A program made the translations under genes and the position numbers. A stretch of 64,000 bases of DNA from Croceivirga sp. (GTDB lineage: Bacteria > Bacteroidota > Bacteroidia > Flavobacteriales > Flavobacteriaceae): contig JANQQQ010000004.1 in NCBI GenBank assembly GCA_028284935.1, positions 186,001-250,000 on the forward strand, in the 5' to 3' direction. The notes below the pieces were generated by a model. It saw only the letters and a program-made list of their open reading frames with translations. It ran no database searches and was not told the origin of the DNA. Position 1 is the first letter of the stretch; every line of letters starts with the position of its first letter. This document shows positions 9,920 through 18,344 of the stretch, one piece after another.

Positions 9920-10408
9920 ATGAAACATTTTGGATATCTTATTTTGTTTTTTGCCTTCGCGACCTCTTTATCGTGTTCGGAAGATGACATTCCCAACACG
10001 GCCGACCCCAATTTGTTTTTAGGGGTATGGAAATTGGAAAGCTCCCTTCGCAACAACGTTGCCCAAACCCTTACTGATTGTGACAAAGAAAGTACGTTGA
10101 TTTTGTTTTGGTTCAGCCAAGCCGATCCTGACTACAATGCTGAAATCTTTAGGTATGAGGCAAACGAAAGTGGCGACTGTGTAGTGGCACAACAAATCAT
10201 CAACGCTTCTTGGAGGCCGATTACCGAATTTGATGCTGAGGGAGGTGCAACTTCCGCGGTTCCGTTAACGTATACCGTAGGAGATACGTTGGTTAGGCTG
10301 GAACTAAGTATTGAAAATGACATTTTAACACTTCAAGGTGAAATGCCCATTGATGGTGAGATGGTATCCATGGTAAAGACCTATCGGCAACTTCGACAAG
10401 AGATTTGA
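9920..10408 (+). CDS. Lipocalin-like lipoprotein, function unknown
   Basis: A 162-residue product. The frame is open from an ATG at 9851, but the ATG at 9920 gives a proper lipoprotein signal (MKHFGYLILFFAFATSLSC) and clears the preceding terminator, so I chose it. The mature part has the FLGVWKLES start and a C-terminal strand region typical of flavobacterial lipocalin-like lipoproteins. It contains two further cysteines (TDCDKES and SGDCVVAQ) that may form a disulphide. The role is unknown. Confidence 0.75.
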   Translation: MKHFGYLILFFAFATSLSCSEDDIPNTADPNLFLGVWKLESSLRNNVAQTLTDCDKESTLILFWFSQADPDYNAEIFRYEANESGDCVVAQQIINASWRPITEFDAEGGATSAVPLTYTVGDTLVRLELSIENDILTLQGEMPIDGEMVSMVKTYRQLRQEI

Positions 10409-10442
10409 CCCATCGTCCATCTTTTCCCTTGGTTTTGCCTCA

Positions 10443-10811
10443 CTAAAGATGATCACCTCGCCCTAGATAGGCTCTAATTGATATAATTCGTCCATCGTCA
10501 TCAAATGTGATGACATCTACCACGTAAAGCTCTTCCACTTCGTTGACCACTATCTTTAGTTCGGCAGCAACCGTGTGCTCATTCTCGTAGGTGGAAAGCA
10601 CTTCTATGGCAAGTGAATTAGCGGCTTCAAAGTTCTTCTTGGTTTCCTCGACGGCCTTTTGTTTGCCCACCACTCGAATCTTCCAATCGCGAAGTACAAT
10701 ATGCTCTGCAAATAGGGCCGCCACCCCATCCAAGTCCTTTTCGGCGTAACTTTTAAGGTAAGCAAGGCATTGTTCTTTATTGGAGGTTTTTCGCATCTTC
10801 TTGATTAACAT
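10443..10811 (-). CDS. NTF2-like (SnoaL-type) small protein
   Basis: A 122-residue protein that looks like one NTF2-like cone fold. It has an N-terminal helix (LAYLKSYAEKDLDGVAALFAEH) and an alternating strand region with YVVDVITFDDDGRIISIRAYLGRGD, the usual ending of nuclear-transport-factor-2-like domains. No signal peptide, so cytoplasmic. Ligand or activity cannot be told from sequence; the fold serves both enzymes and binding proteins. It lies 53 bases downstream of the amidohydrolase gene on the same strand and may be co-transcribed with it. Confidence 0.7.
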   Translation of the reverse strand: MLIKKMRKTSNKEQCLAYLKSYAEKDLDGVAALFAEHIVLRDWKIRVVGKQKAVEETKKNFEAANSLAIEVLSTYENEHTVAAELKIVVNEVEELYVVDVITFDDDGRIISIRAYLGRGDHL

Positions 10812-10864
10812 CTGTACAAAGGCAGGTATGGATTATAGTGATTATTTGATACCTATTTCTTTCA

Positions 10865-12490
10865 TTATTTCACCCGCTCCCCACCAACAAACACCTTTTC
10901 CGCTTGTATTTCTGGGATGGTGTGGACGTCAACCGTCATAATATCATCACTAAGCACCACAAAATCCGCTTTTTTGCCCGCTTCAATACTGCCCTTTTCA
11001 TTTTCTTTAAAATTGGAGTACGCCGCCCAGATGGTCATTCCTTTTAGGGTTTCTTCCCGGGTCAGGGCATCCTTCATTTGAAAGCCCCCTCCTGGATAGG
11101 CTTCCAAATCCTGCCGGGCCACGGCAGCGTAAAAGGTCAAGAATGGACTCACTTTTTCCACCGGAAAATCAGTACCCAAGGCCACCATACCTGCCTTATC
11201 CAAAAGGGTTTTAAAGGCGTAGGCGCCTTGTAGTCGCTGTTGCCCCAATCGTAGCCCAGCCCAATACATATCACTTGTACAGTGTGTGGGCTGTACGGAG
11301 GGAATGATCCCCTTTTCAAAATAATCGAAATCATTGTCCGAAATCACTTGGGCGTGTTCCACTTTCCAACGGCGGTCAGGTTTTCCTTTCAAGGCTTTAT
11401 CATAGGCCCGTAAAACCACAATATTGGCAGAATCCCCAATGGCATGCGTGTTCATTTGGTAGTCCGAAGCGGCAATGCGTTCCGCCAGTGCTTCCATTTC
11501 ATCAGTTGGGGTAATCATAGCCCCAAAATGACCGGGCTGATCGGAATAAGGTGTTTTTAGTGCAGCACCACGAGAACCCAATGCACCATCCCCATAGACC
11601 TTTACCGACCGTACATTTAACCGATCGGTCTCTACAATTCCTTTGTTCAAATAATACTCCAGGTTCTCCTCATTGTTGCTCACCATGGCGTACACCCGAA
11701 TCTTCAACCCTCCGGCCTGTTGTAGGCTATCAATCAGTTCAATCACCGATCTGTTTAAACCCGCATCGTTTACCGTGGTCAAACCATAGTCAAAACAGCG
11801 GGCTTCCGCATCCTTTAAGGCCTGGATTTTTGTCGCCAAGCTAGGTTTGGGTATCACAGCATCCACCATTGCCATAGGTCGATCTACCAAAATGCCTGTG
11901 GGTTCGCCATTGGCCCCAAGGATGACCTCACCTCCACTGACTTTTGTTTTTTTTGTGATTCCAGCCATATCCAAGGCCTTTTGGTTGACCAAATAGGCAT
12001 GGCCATCCACACGTTCAAGTGCTACCGGGATGTCAGGGAAAAGCTCATCTAACGCATCTTTTGTGGGGAACGCTTTTTCTTCCCAATCATTTTGGTCCCA
12101 TCCCCTACCCAATATGAATTCCGAAGGACGTTCCTTTTGAAAGTCCTGTACCTTTTGCAAAATCTCATGGTAACTGGTGGTACCCCTTAGATTCACCACT
12201 TGTTGCGTCATTCCCAAACCATAGAAATGGCAGTGGGCATCAATCAACCCAGGAACCACGGTTTTTCCCTTTGCATCCAACTGATTTTCAGCACTATATT
12301 CTTCTAGGATGTTTCCATTATGGGAAACAGCCACAAATTTTCCATCTTTAATGGCCACTGCGCCAGCTTTTGAAAAGGTGGAATCCACGGTGTAAATGTT
12401 GGCATTGGTCACGATAAGGTCAACCTTTTGTTTTTTGCTACAGGAGATGGCGCACCAAAGAAGGACCAAAGGCACATATACTTTTTTCAT
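10865..12490 (-). CDS. YtcJ-like amidohydrolase, lipoprotein
   Basis: A 541-residue amidohydrolase-3 family protein. The N-terminus is a lipoprotein signal with the lipidated cysteine in CAISC, so it should sit in the envelope. After a small beta sandwich comes the metal-dependent barrel: DAHCHFYG (HxH metal ligands), a VEHAQ histidine motif, HAIGD, and a late ALGTDFPVEK aspartate. The C-terminal strand returns to the sandwich with KADFVVLSDD. These enzymes hydrolyse amide, ester or imine bonds in varied small molecules; the substrate cannot be inferred. A possible partner is the NTF2-like gene downstream. Confidence 0.85.
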   Translation of the reverse strand: MKKVYVPLVLLWCAISCSKKQKVDLIVTNANIYTVDSTFSKAGAVAIKDGKFVAVSHNGNILEEYSAENQLDAKGKTVVPGLIDAHCHFYGLGMTQQVVNLRGTTSYHEILQKVQDFQKERPSEFILGRGWDQNDWEEKAFPTKDALDELFPDIPVALERVDGHAYLVNQKALDMAGITKKTKVSGGEVILGANGEPTGILVDRPMAMVDAVIPKPSLATKIQALKDAEARCFDYGLTTVNDAGLNRSVIELIDSLQQAGGLKIRVYAMVSNNEENLEYYLNKGIVETDRLNVRSVKVYGDGALGSRGAALKTPYSDQPGHFGAMITPTDEMEALAERIAASDYQMNTHAIGDSANIVVLRAYDKALKGKPDRRWKVEHAQVISDNDFDYFEKGIIPSVQPTHCTSDMYWAGLRLGQQRLQGAYAFKTLLDKAGMVALGTDFPVEKVSPFLTFYAAVARQDLEAYPGGGFQMKDALTREETLKGMTIWAAYSNFKENEKGSIEAGKKADFVVLSDDIMTVDVHTIPEIQAEKVFVGGERVK

Positions 12491-12525
12491 ATATGAAGGG
12501 CTTTCTCCAAAAATAACAAATAAAA

Positions 12526-12552
12526 AACCCCAAGAAAACTACTCTTGGGGTT
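12526..12552 (-). terminator. Terminator of the OmpA-family gene at 12576
   Basis: AACCCCAAGA (12526-12535) pairs with TCTTGGGGTT (12543-12552). On the minus strand a T run follows. Confidence 0.85.
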
Positions 12553-12575
12553 CCATTTGATGGTCAAGTCGTTAT

Positions 12576-13661
12576 CTATTGGTCATCGAATTTGGTCATT
12601 ACAAACTCGACGCTCCTATTGGCCAAATGGCCTTGTTCTATTTTACCGTTTCTTAGGGACTTGGTTTCTCCTACCCCTTCCCATACAATGCGTTCATCAT
12701 TAATTCCCAATTTTTTGAGATAGAGTGCAACGGCCCTTGCCCTAAGGGAAGAAACAAATTTATTGTACTCAGGAGTACCCGCATCCGTGGAATGCCCAGT
12801 GATTTTTAATTGTACTTCCGCATTTTCCTTTAGGTATTTGAAAATCTTCTTGATACTTGTTATGGCCGCATCATCCAACTCGTACCCCTTAGGCTCAAAA
12901 GGCTTATGCTCCAAGACATAAATTTTATCTTTTTCGTAATTGACCCGTGGCAATTCCTCCAACTGAAAATCATCGATGAAGTAGTACGAAAAATCACTCG
13001 GAATCAATGCGCCCTCATGGTTCAACAATGGGGTGTCCACGTTATTATTGAAATTCCCCACCAACAAGTGGGTTTCAAAACCTTTGGCCTCAAATTCCCC
13101 ATTCAGGGTAATCCATCCCTTGGTATCGGCCATTGACCGGTCAGCTTTTAACTGCACCTCCTGGAATTCCAGTCCTTCCTGAAAATTCAAACGTTCTGTG
13201 GTCAAAGTAGTACTGTTTGGCAACCGAAGTTTTCCATTGGTCAAAATCACTGACATGTTCTTTAGGGCCAAAGTGGAGGCCTCCGCCAAACTTACCCTAA
13301 AGGAAATCTTATGGGGAAACCTTGCTCGGAGAACGGCTTGAGTTCCTAACTGCACATATTCTCGGTAATCATTTAGGGCATAAAAGTAAAGTCCTAAATA
13401 ACCATTACCTTCGGCAGCCGGCTGATTTCCCTTAAAATTATTGGGAATTCCAAAGTCTTCATTGCTACATGTATTGAAATAGTCCCCTGAACTTGACGTT
13501 GGCAGCGACACATCTTGCAACAATGCATTTAGACTGGTAAAATTGGAGGGACAAGAGGAATAATCCTCAAATCCAGCATTCAAAATAAGGTTCTGCCCCA
13601 TCATGGAGCCCCCTATTAGTAAACAAATAAATAAAAAAAAGCGAGTGTAGAATCGTTCCAT
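12576..13661 (-). CDS. OmpA-family protein, paralogue 1 of 3
   Basis: A 361-residue exported protein. The signal peptide ends near MMGQ. An N-terminal beta-sandwich-like domain begins LILNAGFEDYSSCP and has DYFNTC, NFKGNQPA and YREYVQLG. The C-terminal OmpA domain (about 245-361) has ITGHSTDAGTPEYN and LRARAVALYL, the aspartate/arginine residues that bind peptidoglycan diaminopimelate. It is probably anchored to the cell wall in the periplasm. The same two-domain design is found in the two genes upstream on this strand. A terminator follows. Specific role unknown. Confidence 0.85.
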   Translation of the reverse strand: MERFYTRFFLFICLLIGGSMMGQNLILNAGFEDYSSCPSNFTSLNALLQDVSLPTSSSGDYFNTCSNEDFGIPNNFKGNQPAAEGNGYLGLYFYALNDYREYVQLGTQAVLRARFPHKISFRVSLAEASTLALKNMSVILTNGKLRLPNSTTLTTERLNFQEGLEFQEVQLKADRSMADTKGWITLNGEFEAKGFETHLLVGNFNNNVDTPLLNHEGALIPSDFSYYFIDDFQLEELPRVNYEKDKIYVLEHKPFEPKGYELDDAAITSIKKIFKYLKENAEVQLKITGHSTDAGTPEYNKFVSSLRARAVALYLKKLGINDERIVWEGVGETKSLRNGKIEQGHLANRSVEFVMTKFDDQ

Positions 13662-13809
13662 AGGCTATGATGATTTGGGTTCTCGCTTGCATTAAAAACG
13701 CAGTTTCATCGGCTTTAGTATGTATTTTGTCGATTCAAATACATTCCACCTTGAAATTGAGATACTAAGACCCCACTGTTTTCGTTATTATTGTCCAAAT
13801 CTTGCTGTA

Positions 13810-14163
13810 ATGCGCATATTGACCATTGTGCTAATAATGGCCCTTACGCCTATTTTTGGTCTGGCCCAAAACACGGTGACCGGTAAAATCGTGGATGAGC
13901 TTGGTTTGCCCATATATAGGGCAGGAATTTCCTTGGATTCTTCTGAAACCGTTGTTTATACTGACTACGACGGTAATTTTACCTTAAGCAGCACAAAGGA
14001 CTTTCACTGGAAAATCAATATCAGTTCTGCCGGTTACAAATCAGAATCCTTCTTTGTTCTGGATGGTGGTAGTGCAGGGGAAATTGTATTACAATATGGC
14101 GATGAGCTTCGGGAATTGCTCATAAGTGAGCAGTCACCAACCGATGATTTAAAAAAACAGTGA
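13810..14163 (+). CDS. Secreted protein with carboxypeptidase-regulatory-like domain
   Basis: A 117-residue protein. The frame is open from 13720, but the ATG at 13810 gives a clean signal peptide (MRILTIVLIMALTPIFGLAQ), so I use it. The mature part, NTVTGKIVDELGLPIYRAGISL followed by TDYDGNFTLSS, is a CarboxypepD_reg-like sandwich of the kind found at the N-terminus of TonB-dependent receptors. Here it stands alone with no plug or barrel after it. It lies on the plus strand between two minus-strand OmpA paralogues, and its stop is two bases from the convergent stop at 14165. Unknown function; possibly a surface or periplasmic adaptor. Confidence 0.75.
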   Translation: MRILTIVLIMALTPIFGLAQNTVTGKIVDELGLPIYRAGISLDSSETVVYTDYDGNFTLSSTKDFHWKINISSAGYKSESFFVLDGGSAGEIVLQYGDELRELLISEQSPTDDLKKQ

Positions 14164-14164
14164 A

Positions 14165-15250
14165 TTACTGGTCTTCAAAGTCCGTAATTACAAAATCTAC
14201 CCGTCTATTCCTTAAACGGGCCTCTTCCGTCAGTTTGGACACCAAAGGCTTTCGGTTGCCATGCCCTTCCCATATGATGCGTTCTTCGGGAAATCCAAGG
14301 TTTACCAAATAGGTAGCCACGGATTTCGCCCTTCGGTGCGAGAGAAATTCATTATGCCCTTCTGAACCCATATCATCGGTATGGCCGTTAATGGTAATTT
14401 TAACCTTGGGCATATTTCGAATTTTTTGGTAAAGTTCACGGACTTTGGTTTTTGCAAAGTCCGACAATAGATAGCTATCCGTTTCAAACTGTACCCCTTC
14501 AATCACGTAAGGGGCACCCAGCTCATACATTTCGTGGCGCGTCTTCACCAAAACGACATCATCGATATAATAATAGGCGAACTCTTTGGTCACGGGACCT
14601 TTGTTAGCCGTTTTGAACTTATTGGTCAAGGCATCAGCACGAAAATTACCTAAAACGATATTTTTTTCAAAGCCCTTCGCTTCAAACCCTATTTCTACTT
14701 TCACCCATTCCTTGGTATCTCTTGAACTCCCTTTCCAAGACAATTTTTGAAAGTTCAATTTTTGATGCTGCCCCCTGAGCAATCGACTTTTTGATAAATT
14801 CCTAGAGGTAGTTAAGGCAATGGGGGCTTCCGTAAACAATACATCAAGTGAAGCTGTGGAAACCGTTGAACTTTCGGCAAGGGATACAAATAGACTGAAC
14901 TCATAATAGTCACCCTTATTTAAAACGGTATCCAACGGAAGTTGAATATATTCCCTATAATCATTTGGGGAATATAGGTACAACCCGGCATAGGCCTCAC
15001 CTGAAAGCGCTTTCTGTTGTCCTCTAAAATTTTTGGGAATTCCCACCTTTCCTGAGGAACAGGTACTAAAAATATCAGTGGTTCCCTCAGTAGGGGAACT
15101 CAAATACTGTGCGGTCTTCGTCAAGCTACTCACTTCTTTGGGACACTCCGTCAATAGCTCAAAACCGCCATTTAACACAAGGTTGCCCTGTGAATAACCA
15201 TAGATCGTGGTCAGGCAATAAAAAATAAGAACAACTGCGATTCGGGACAT
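14165..15250 (-). CDS. OmpA-family protein, paralogue 2 of 3
   Basis: 361 residues, with a signal peptide (ending near YGYSQG). It has the same domain order as its neighbours: NLVLNGGFELLTECP sandwich with DIFSTCS, NFRGQQKALSGEAYAG and YREYIQLP, then an OmpA domain with INGHTDDMGSEGHNEFLS and RRAKSVATYL. The OmpA motif here keeps the classical HTDD, while paralogue 1 has HSTD. Clearly homologous to 12576-13661 and 15321-16391, so a local triplication is likely. Its stop nearly meets that of the plus-strand gene at 14163. Confidence 0.85.
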   Translation of the reverse strand: MSRIAVVLIFYCLTTIYGYSQGNLVLNGGFELLTECPKEVSSLTKTAQYLSSPTEGTTDIFSTCSSGKVGIPKNFRGQQKALSGEAYAGLYLYSPNDYREYIQLPLDTVLNKGDYYEFSLFVSLAESSTVSTASLDVLFTEAPIALTTSRNLSKSRLLRGQHQKLNFQKLSWKGSSRDTKEWVKVEIGFEAKGFEKNIVLGNFRADALTNKFKTANKGPVTKEFAYYYIDDVVLVKTRHEMYELGAPYVIEGVQFETDSYLLSDFAKTKVRELYQKIRNMPKVKITINGHTDDMGSEGHNEFLSHRRAKSVATYLVNLGFPEERIIWEGHGNRKPLVSKLTEEARLRNRRVDFVITDFEDQ

Positions 15251-15320
15251 AGCAATACGTGTTACTATTCTTACATAACTCTACGGATTTAGTTTTATTG
15301 TCCTAGGAATCAATATGATG

Positions 15321-16391
15321 CTATGGGAAAACTACCTGAAATTCTACCCTTCTGTTCTTTGCCCTGTCCTGATCGGAGGTATTGGAGACCATAGGCTTCT
15401 TCGCACCGTGTCCAAACCACGATATTCGGTTGGCTTCGATACCTTCCCCAAGAAAGTAATCCGCGATTGCTTTAGCCCTCTTTTCTGATAGTACTTGATT
15501 ATACTCATTGGCACCCAAATCATCGGTATGCCCATGAATTTCCAGCTTTAGCCCTTCATTTTTCCGCAGTTTTTCCAGAACGAGGGCGAGTTCACCTTCG
15601 GCTTTTTCACCAATTTGAAATTGGTCAAAATCAAATTGAATGTTCTGAAAGACATAGAGCGTATCCGTTTCAATTACCTCCATGGACTCCCTATTGTCCA
15701 GCGAAGTCAGGGAAACCATATCAATGTAGTAATAGGCCCCTTTTTTGGTCTCCTTTCTTTTGGTCTGGACTTTTCTGGTCGTCTTGTTATCCCTTAAATT
15801 GCCAAGGATAAGATACTTCTCAAAGCCTTTGGCAGTAAAGGATGTTTTGATTTTCAGCCATACGGATTTGTCTTCGTGAAAATCGGAGTGGTTGATTTCC
15901 AATACCTGAAATCTATTTCCCTTGGTTCGGAATAGTCTTCCTTTTGATAATTCTTTTTTTGTATCGATATCCAAGGGTTTGTAGCTCAAAGCCGCCCCAA
16001 AATCCTTAACTGCAAAATCCGATCCTTCGGCCAGGCTCACATAAAACTCTAACTTATAAATTCCATCTTTTTTAAGGGTTCGGGTCAATTCAGTCTGAAT
16101 ATATTCGCGATAATCCCCGGGAGCATAGAAATAAAACCCGGCATAGGCATTTCCTGACTTGGGGCTTTGTACGCCATTAAAATTTTCGGGGGCACTCATT
16201 ACCTTACTACAGGTATTGAAATAATCCGTGGAACCCTGGGTAGGCGTGGACCAGTGCTGCACTTGGGTTCCAAAAGTGCCCAAAGCATTGGGACATTCCA
16301 GATAGCCCTCAAAACTTGGATTCTTGACCAAGTTTTGGGCATTTCCCAAGAAAGGAAGCATCAAAAAAAATAGCCCCAAAACCGCTTTCAT
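15321..16391 (-). CDS. OmpA-family protein, paralogue 3 of 3
   Basis: 356 residues. The signal peptide ends GNAQ; the N-terminal domain starts NLVKNPSFEGYLECP and carries DYFNTCS, NFNGVQSPKSGNAYAG and YREYIQTE. The C-terminal OmpA domain has IHGHTDDLGANEYNQVLS and KRAKAIADYF. It is 70 bases upstream of paralogue 2 on the same strand, so the two may be co-transcribed. The repeated YREY and SLAE motifs in all three paralogues suggest a shared, possibly carbohydrate-binding-like fold; that is inference from pattern only. Confidence 0.85.
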   Translation of the reverse strand: MKAVLGLFFLMLPFLGNAQNLVKNPSFEGYLECPNALGTFGTQVQHWSTPTQGSTDYFNTCSKVMSAPENFNGVQSPKSGNAYAGFYFYAPGDYREYIQTELTRTLKKDGIYKLEFYVSLAEGSDFAVKDFGAALSYKPLDIDTKKELSKGRLFRTKGNRFQVLEINHSDFHEDKSVWLKIKTSFTAKGFEKYLILGNLRDNKTTRKVQTKRKETKKGAYYYIDMVSLTSLDNRESMEVIETDTLYVFQNIQFDFDQFQIGEKAEGELALVLEKLRKNEGLKLEIHGHTDDLGANEYNQVLSEKRAKAIADYFLGEGIEANRISWFGHGAKKPMVSNTSDQDRAKNRRVEFQVVFP

Positions 16392-16549
16392 GTACTTCTA
16401 AGGTAATGAAATACACCTAAAACCCTGAATTCCGCCCGCTAGACAGCCATCACAAATGGAAAGAATCGGAAAGACCCATTCCCTTTGCTCGAGCCTTGTT
16501 CAGTCAATCGTTTGTAACCGTTTTGCCATCCATTGGATGGCTGATTTTG

Positions 16550-18334
16550 CTAAAAATCGAATTTATACGAGACTCCCGCCAAGGCTTGAAAACCCTGAAC
16601 CCTAAAATTGACCCATCTTTGGTAATTGTTATTCGCCAAATTCGAGGCCTTGGCAAATACGGACAATTGGTCATTGAAGCGATAGCCTAAATGGATATTG
16701 GCATCAAAAAAACCATCCAGGGTGACGATGCTTGAGGCAAATTCGTTGGGTGGGATGGTTTCTGCCGCTACGGATTGCAAATCCTCCCGTTCCCCAACAA
16801 AGAAGAGATTTGCCCCGGCATACCACTGGTCCGTTATTTGATAATCCACAAAAATTGAACCCTGAATTTCGGGTAGGTTCCAGGCAGGATTATCGGTTTC
16901 CGTATTGTAGTTGAAATATTCTGCATTGATGCCCAAGGTAAAATCCCTATTGATATCCACATTCAACTCTCCAAAAAAGCCAAGTGTTTTCACATCATCG
17001 TAAAAGACCTGAAAGGAATTTCCGAAATTGTAGCCGCCTTCATCTTCCCTAAAAAGGTTTTGTGGATTCAAAAGAAAGAGTGGCTTTCTATTTTCAGCCC
17101 GATAAAAACCACGAATGTTATATCCAATACTGGAAGTCAATTGGCCTTTTAGCCCTGCATAACCCTCGTATTGTTGGTCCGTAGGTTGGATACTGTACAA
17201 ACCGTATAAAATATCGTCACCAGGCAAAACCAAGGTAGGGGAGACAAATGGGTTTTGTTCCACGAAACCATGATAGGAGTTCTGATTTAAATCCCCTTCC
17301 AATCCTCCATAGGCAATTACCTGTTCTTCCATGACCCGGTAGGAAGCGGTAACGGCGGGATAAATAAAGAAGCTCCCATTGCTACGCTCCAAATCCGTCC
17401 CATATACAAAATTGGCCCCCAGATTTAGGGTCAACTCATCCCGTAATACCACAAAACTGGGGTTTACCCCAGCAATTAAGTGACCATAACTTAATCCCGT
17501 GGCGTTGGTAGTGCTATTGAGGGTGGCGTTGTTGAACTCCCCTCCCACATAGTCCACCTTTCCCTTAAAACTGACCATCTCGGAACTTATGGGTGCTTCC
17601 AGTTCCGTAGTAAAAACGGCTCTGTTCTCACCTGTTTCCAAAGCGTCCCAAAATCGTCGCACCAATAGTTTTCCATTCTTGAAAAAGGAATCTTCAACGC
17701 TCAACTTCGCATTGGCCTCCGCATTGAAATAATTTTGGGTTTCGTCAATTCCGGCCAACTGGATTTCCGTAAATGCCCCGTTTTCCAACCCATACCAGTT
17801 GTACAATTGGTGGCCCAATCCCACTCCAATACTCCAATCATAATCCCTATCCTTTTTTGCAAAGGACAGGTCCAGGTTAGTATTGTAAAAGTCGGTATCC
17901 AAAGGTGTACTATCAATATCACCCCTGGAAGAAAAATGGGTCAATCCCACATCAAACAGGTTCTCGTCCCGACCAACTTCCCTACTGGTATAAAAATCAA
18001 CAATGGCGTTATTAAAATTGCCCAGCCCCACCAGGGCGTAGGTATTATAAATGGTAGGTGGTGGAATCTTTTCCACTCTTGACGCCTTAGCCTTTGCAGG
18101 GGTAAAGGTCGAGGCTACTGGTACGGAGAAAATCACATATTCTATGGGTTTCTTTTTGAGCTCTATGGAATCATTCACCACCGGAATCGACTTAATTTTA
18201 AAGGCATCTGAAACGGAGGGGGAATACGGTTTTACCACCGTTACCGTTTCCGTGCCTATGTTTTCGGTTTCCTGGGCCCGAATTACCACAAGACTCAAAA
18301 AGAAGATGAAAAAATATAATTTAGCTGTTCGCAT
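16550..18334 (-). CDS. TonB-receptor-like outer membrane beta-barrel without a plug domain
   Basis: 594 residues from the ATG at 18334, chosen because it starts a proper signal peptide (MRTAKLYFFIFFLSLVVIRAQ). An upstream in-frame ATG at 18355 lies inside the preceding gene. After a short linker (TVTVVKPYSPSVSDAFKIK) the protein goes straight into amphipathic strands such as YDWSIGVGLGHQLYNWYG and ends FQALAGVSYKFDF, a barrel end with terminal Phe. The TonB-type plug seems absent. Its start lies 10 bases past the stop of the large TPR gene, so the two are almost certainly co-expressed. Likely an outer membrane partner of the TPR protein; substrate unknown. Confidence 0.75.
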   Translation of the reverse strand: MRTAKLYFFIFFLSLVVIRAQETENIGTETVTVVKPYSPSVSDAFKIKSIPVVNDSIELKKKPIEYVIFSVPVASTFTPAKAKASRVEKIPPPTIYNTYALVGLGNFNNAIVDFYTSREVGRDENLFDVGLTHFSSRGDIDSTPLDTDFYNTNLDLSFAKKDRDYDWSIGVGLGHQLYNWYGLENGAFTEIQLAGIDETQNYFNAEANAKLSVEDSFFKNGKLLVRRFWDALETGENRAVFTTELEAPISSEMVSFKGKVDYVGGEFNNATLNSTTNATGLSYGHLIAGVNPSFVVLRDELTLNLGANFVYGTDLERSNGSFFIYPAVTASYRVMEEQVIAYGGLEGDLNQNSYHGFVEQNPFVSPTLVLPGDDILYGLYSIQPTDQQYEGYAGLKGQLTSSIGYNIRGFYRAENRKPLFLLNPQNLFREDEGGYNFGNSFQVFYDDVKTLGFFGELNVDINRDFTLGINAEYFNYNTETDNPAWNLPEIQGSIFVDYQITDQWYAGANLFFVGEREDLQSVAAETIPPNEFASSIVTLDGFFDANIHLGYRFNDQLSVFAKASNLANNNYQRWVNFRVQGFQALAGVSYKFDF

Positions 18335-18344
18335 GGTCTTTTGA

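Noticed and set aside
16525..16541. Hairpin GCCATCC-ATT-GGATGGC between the third OmpA gene and the barrel gene.
   Set aside because: No T run on the minus strand where a terminator would be needed; may be a chance repeat.
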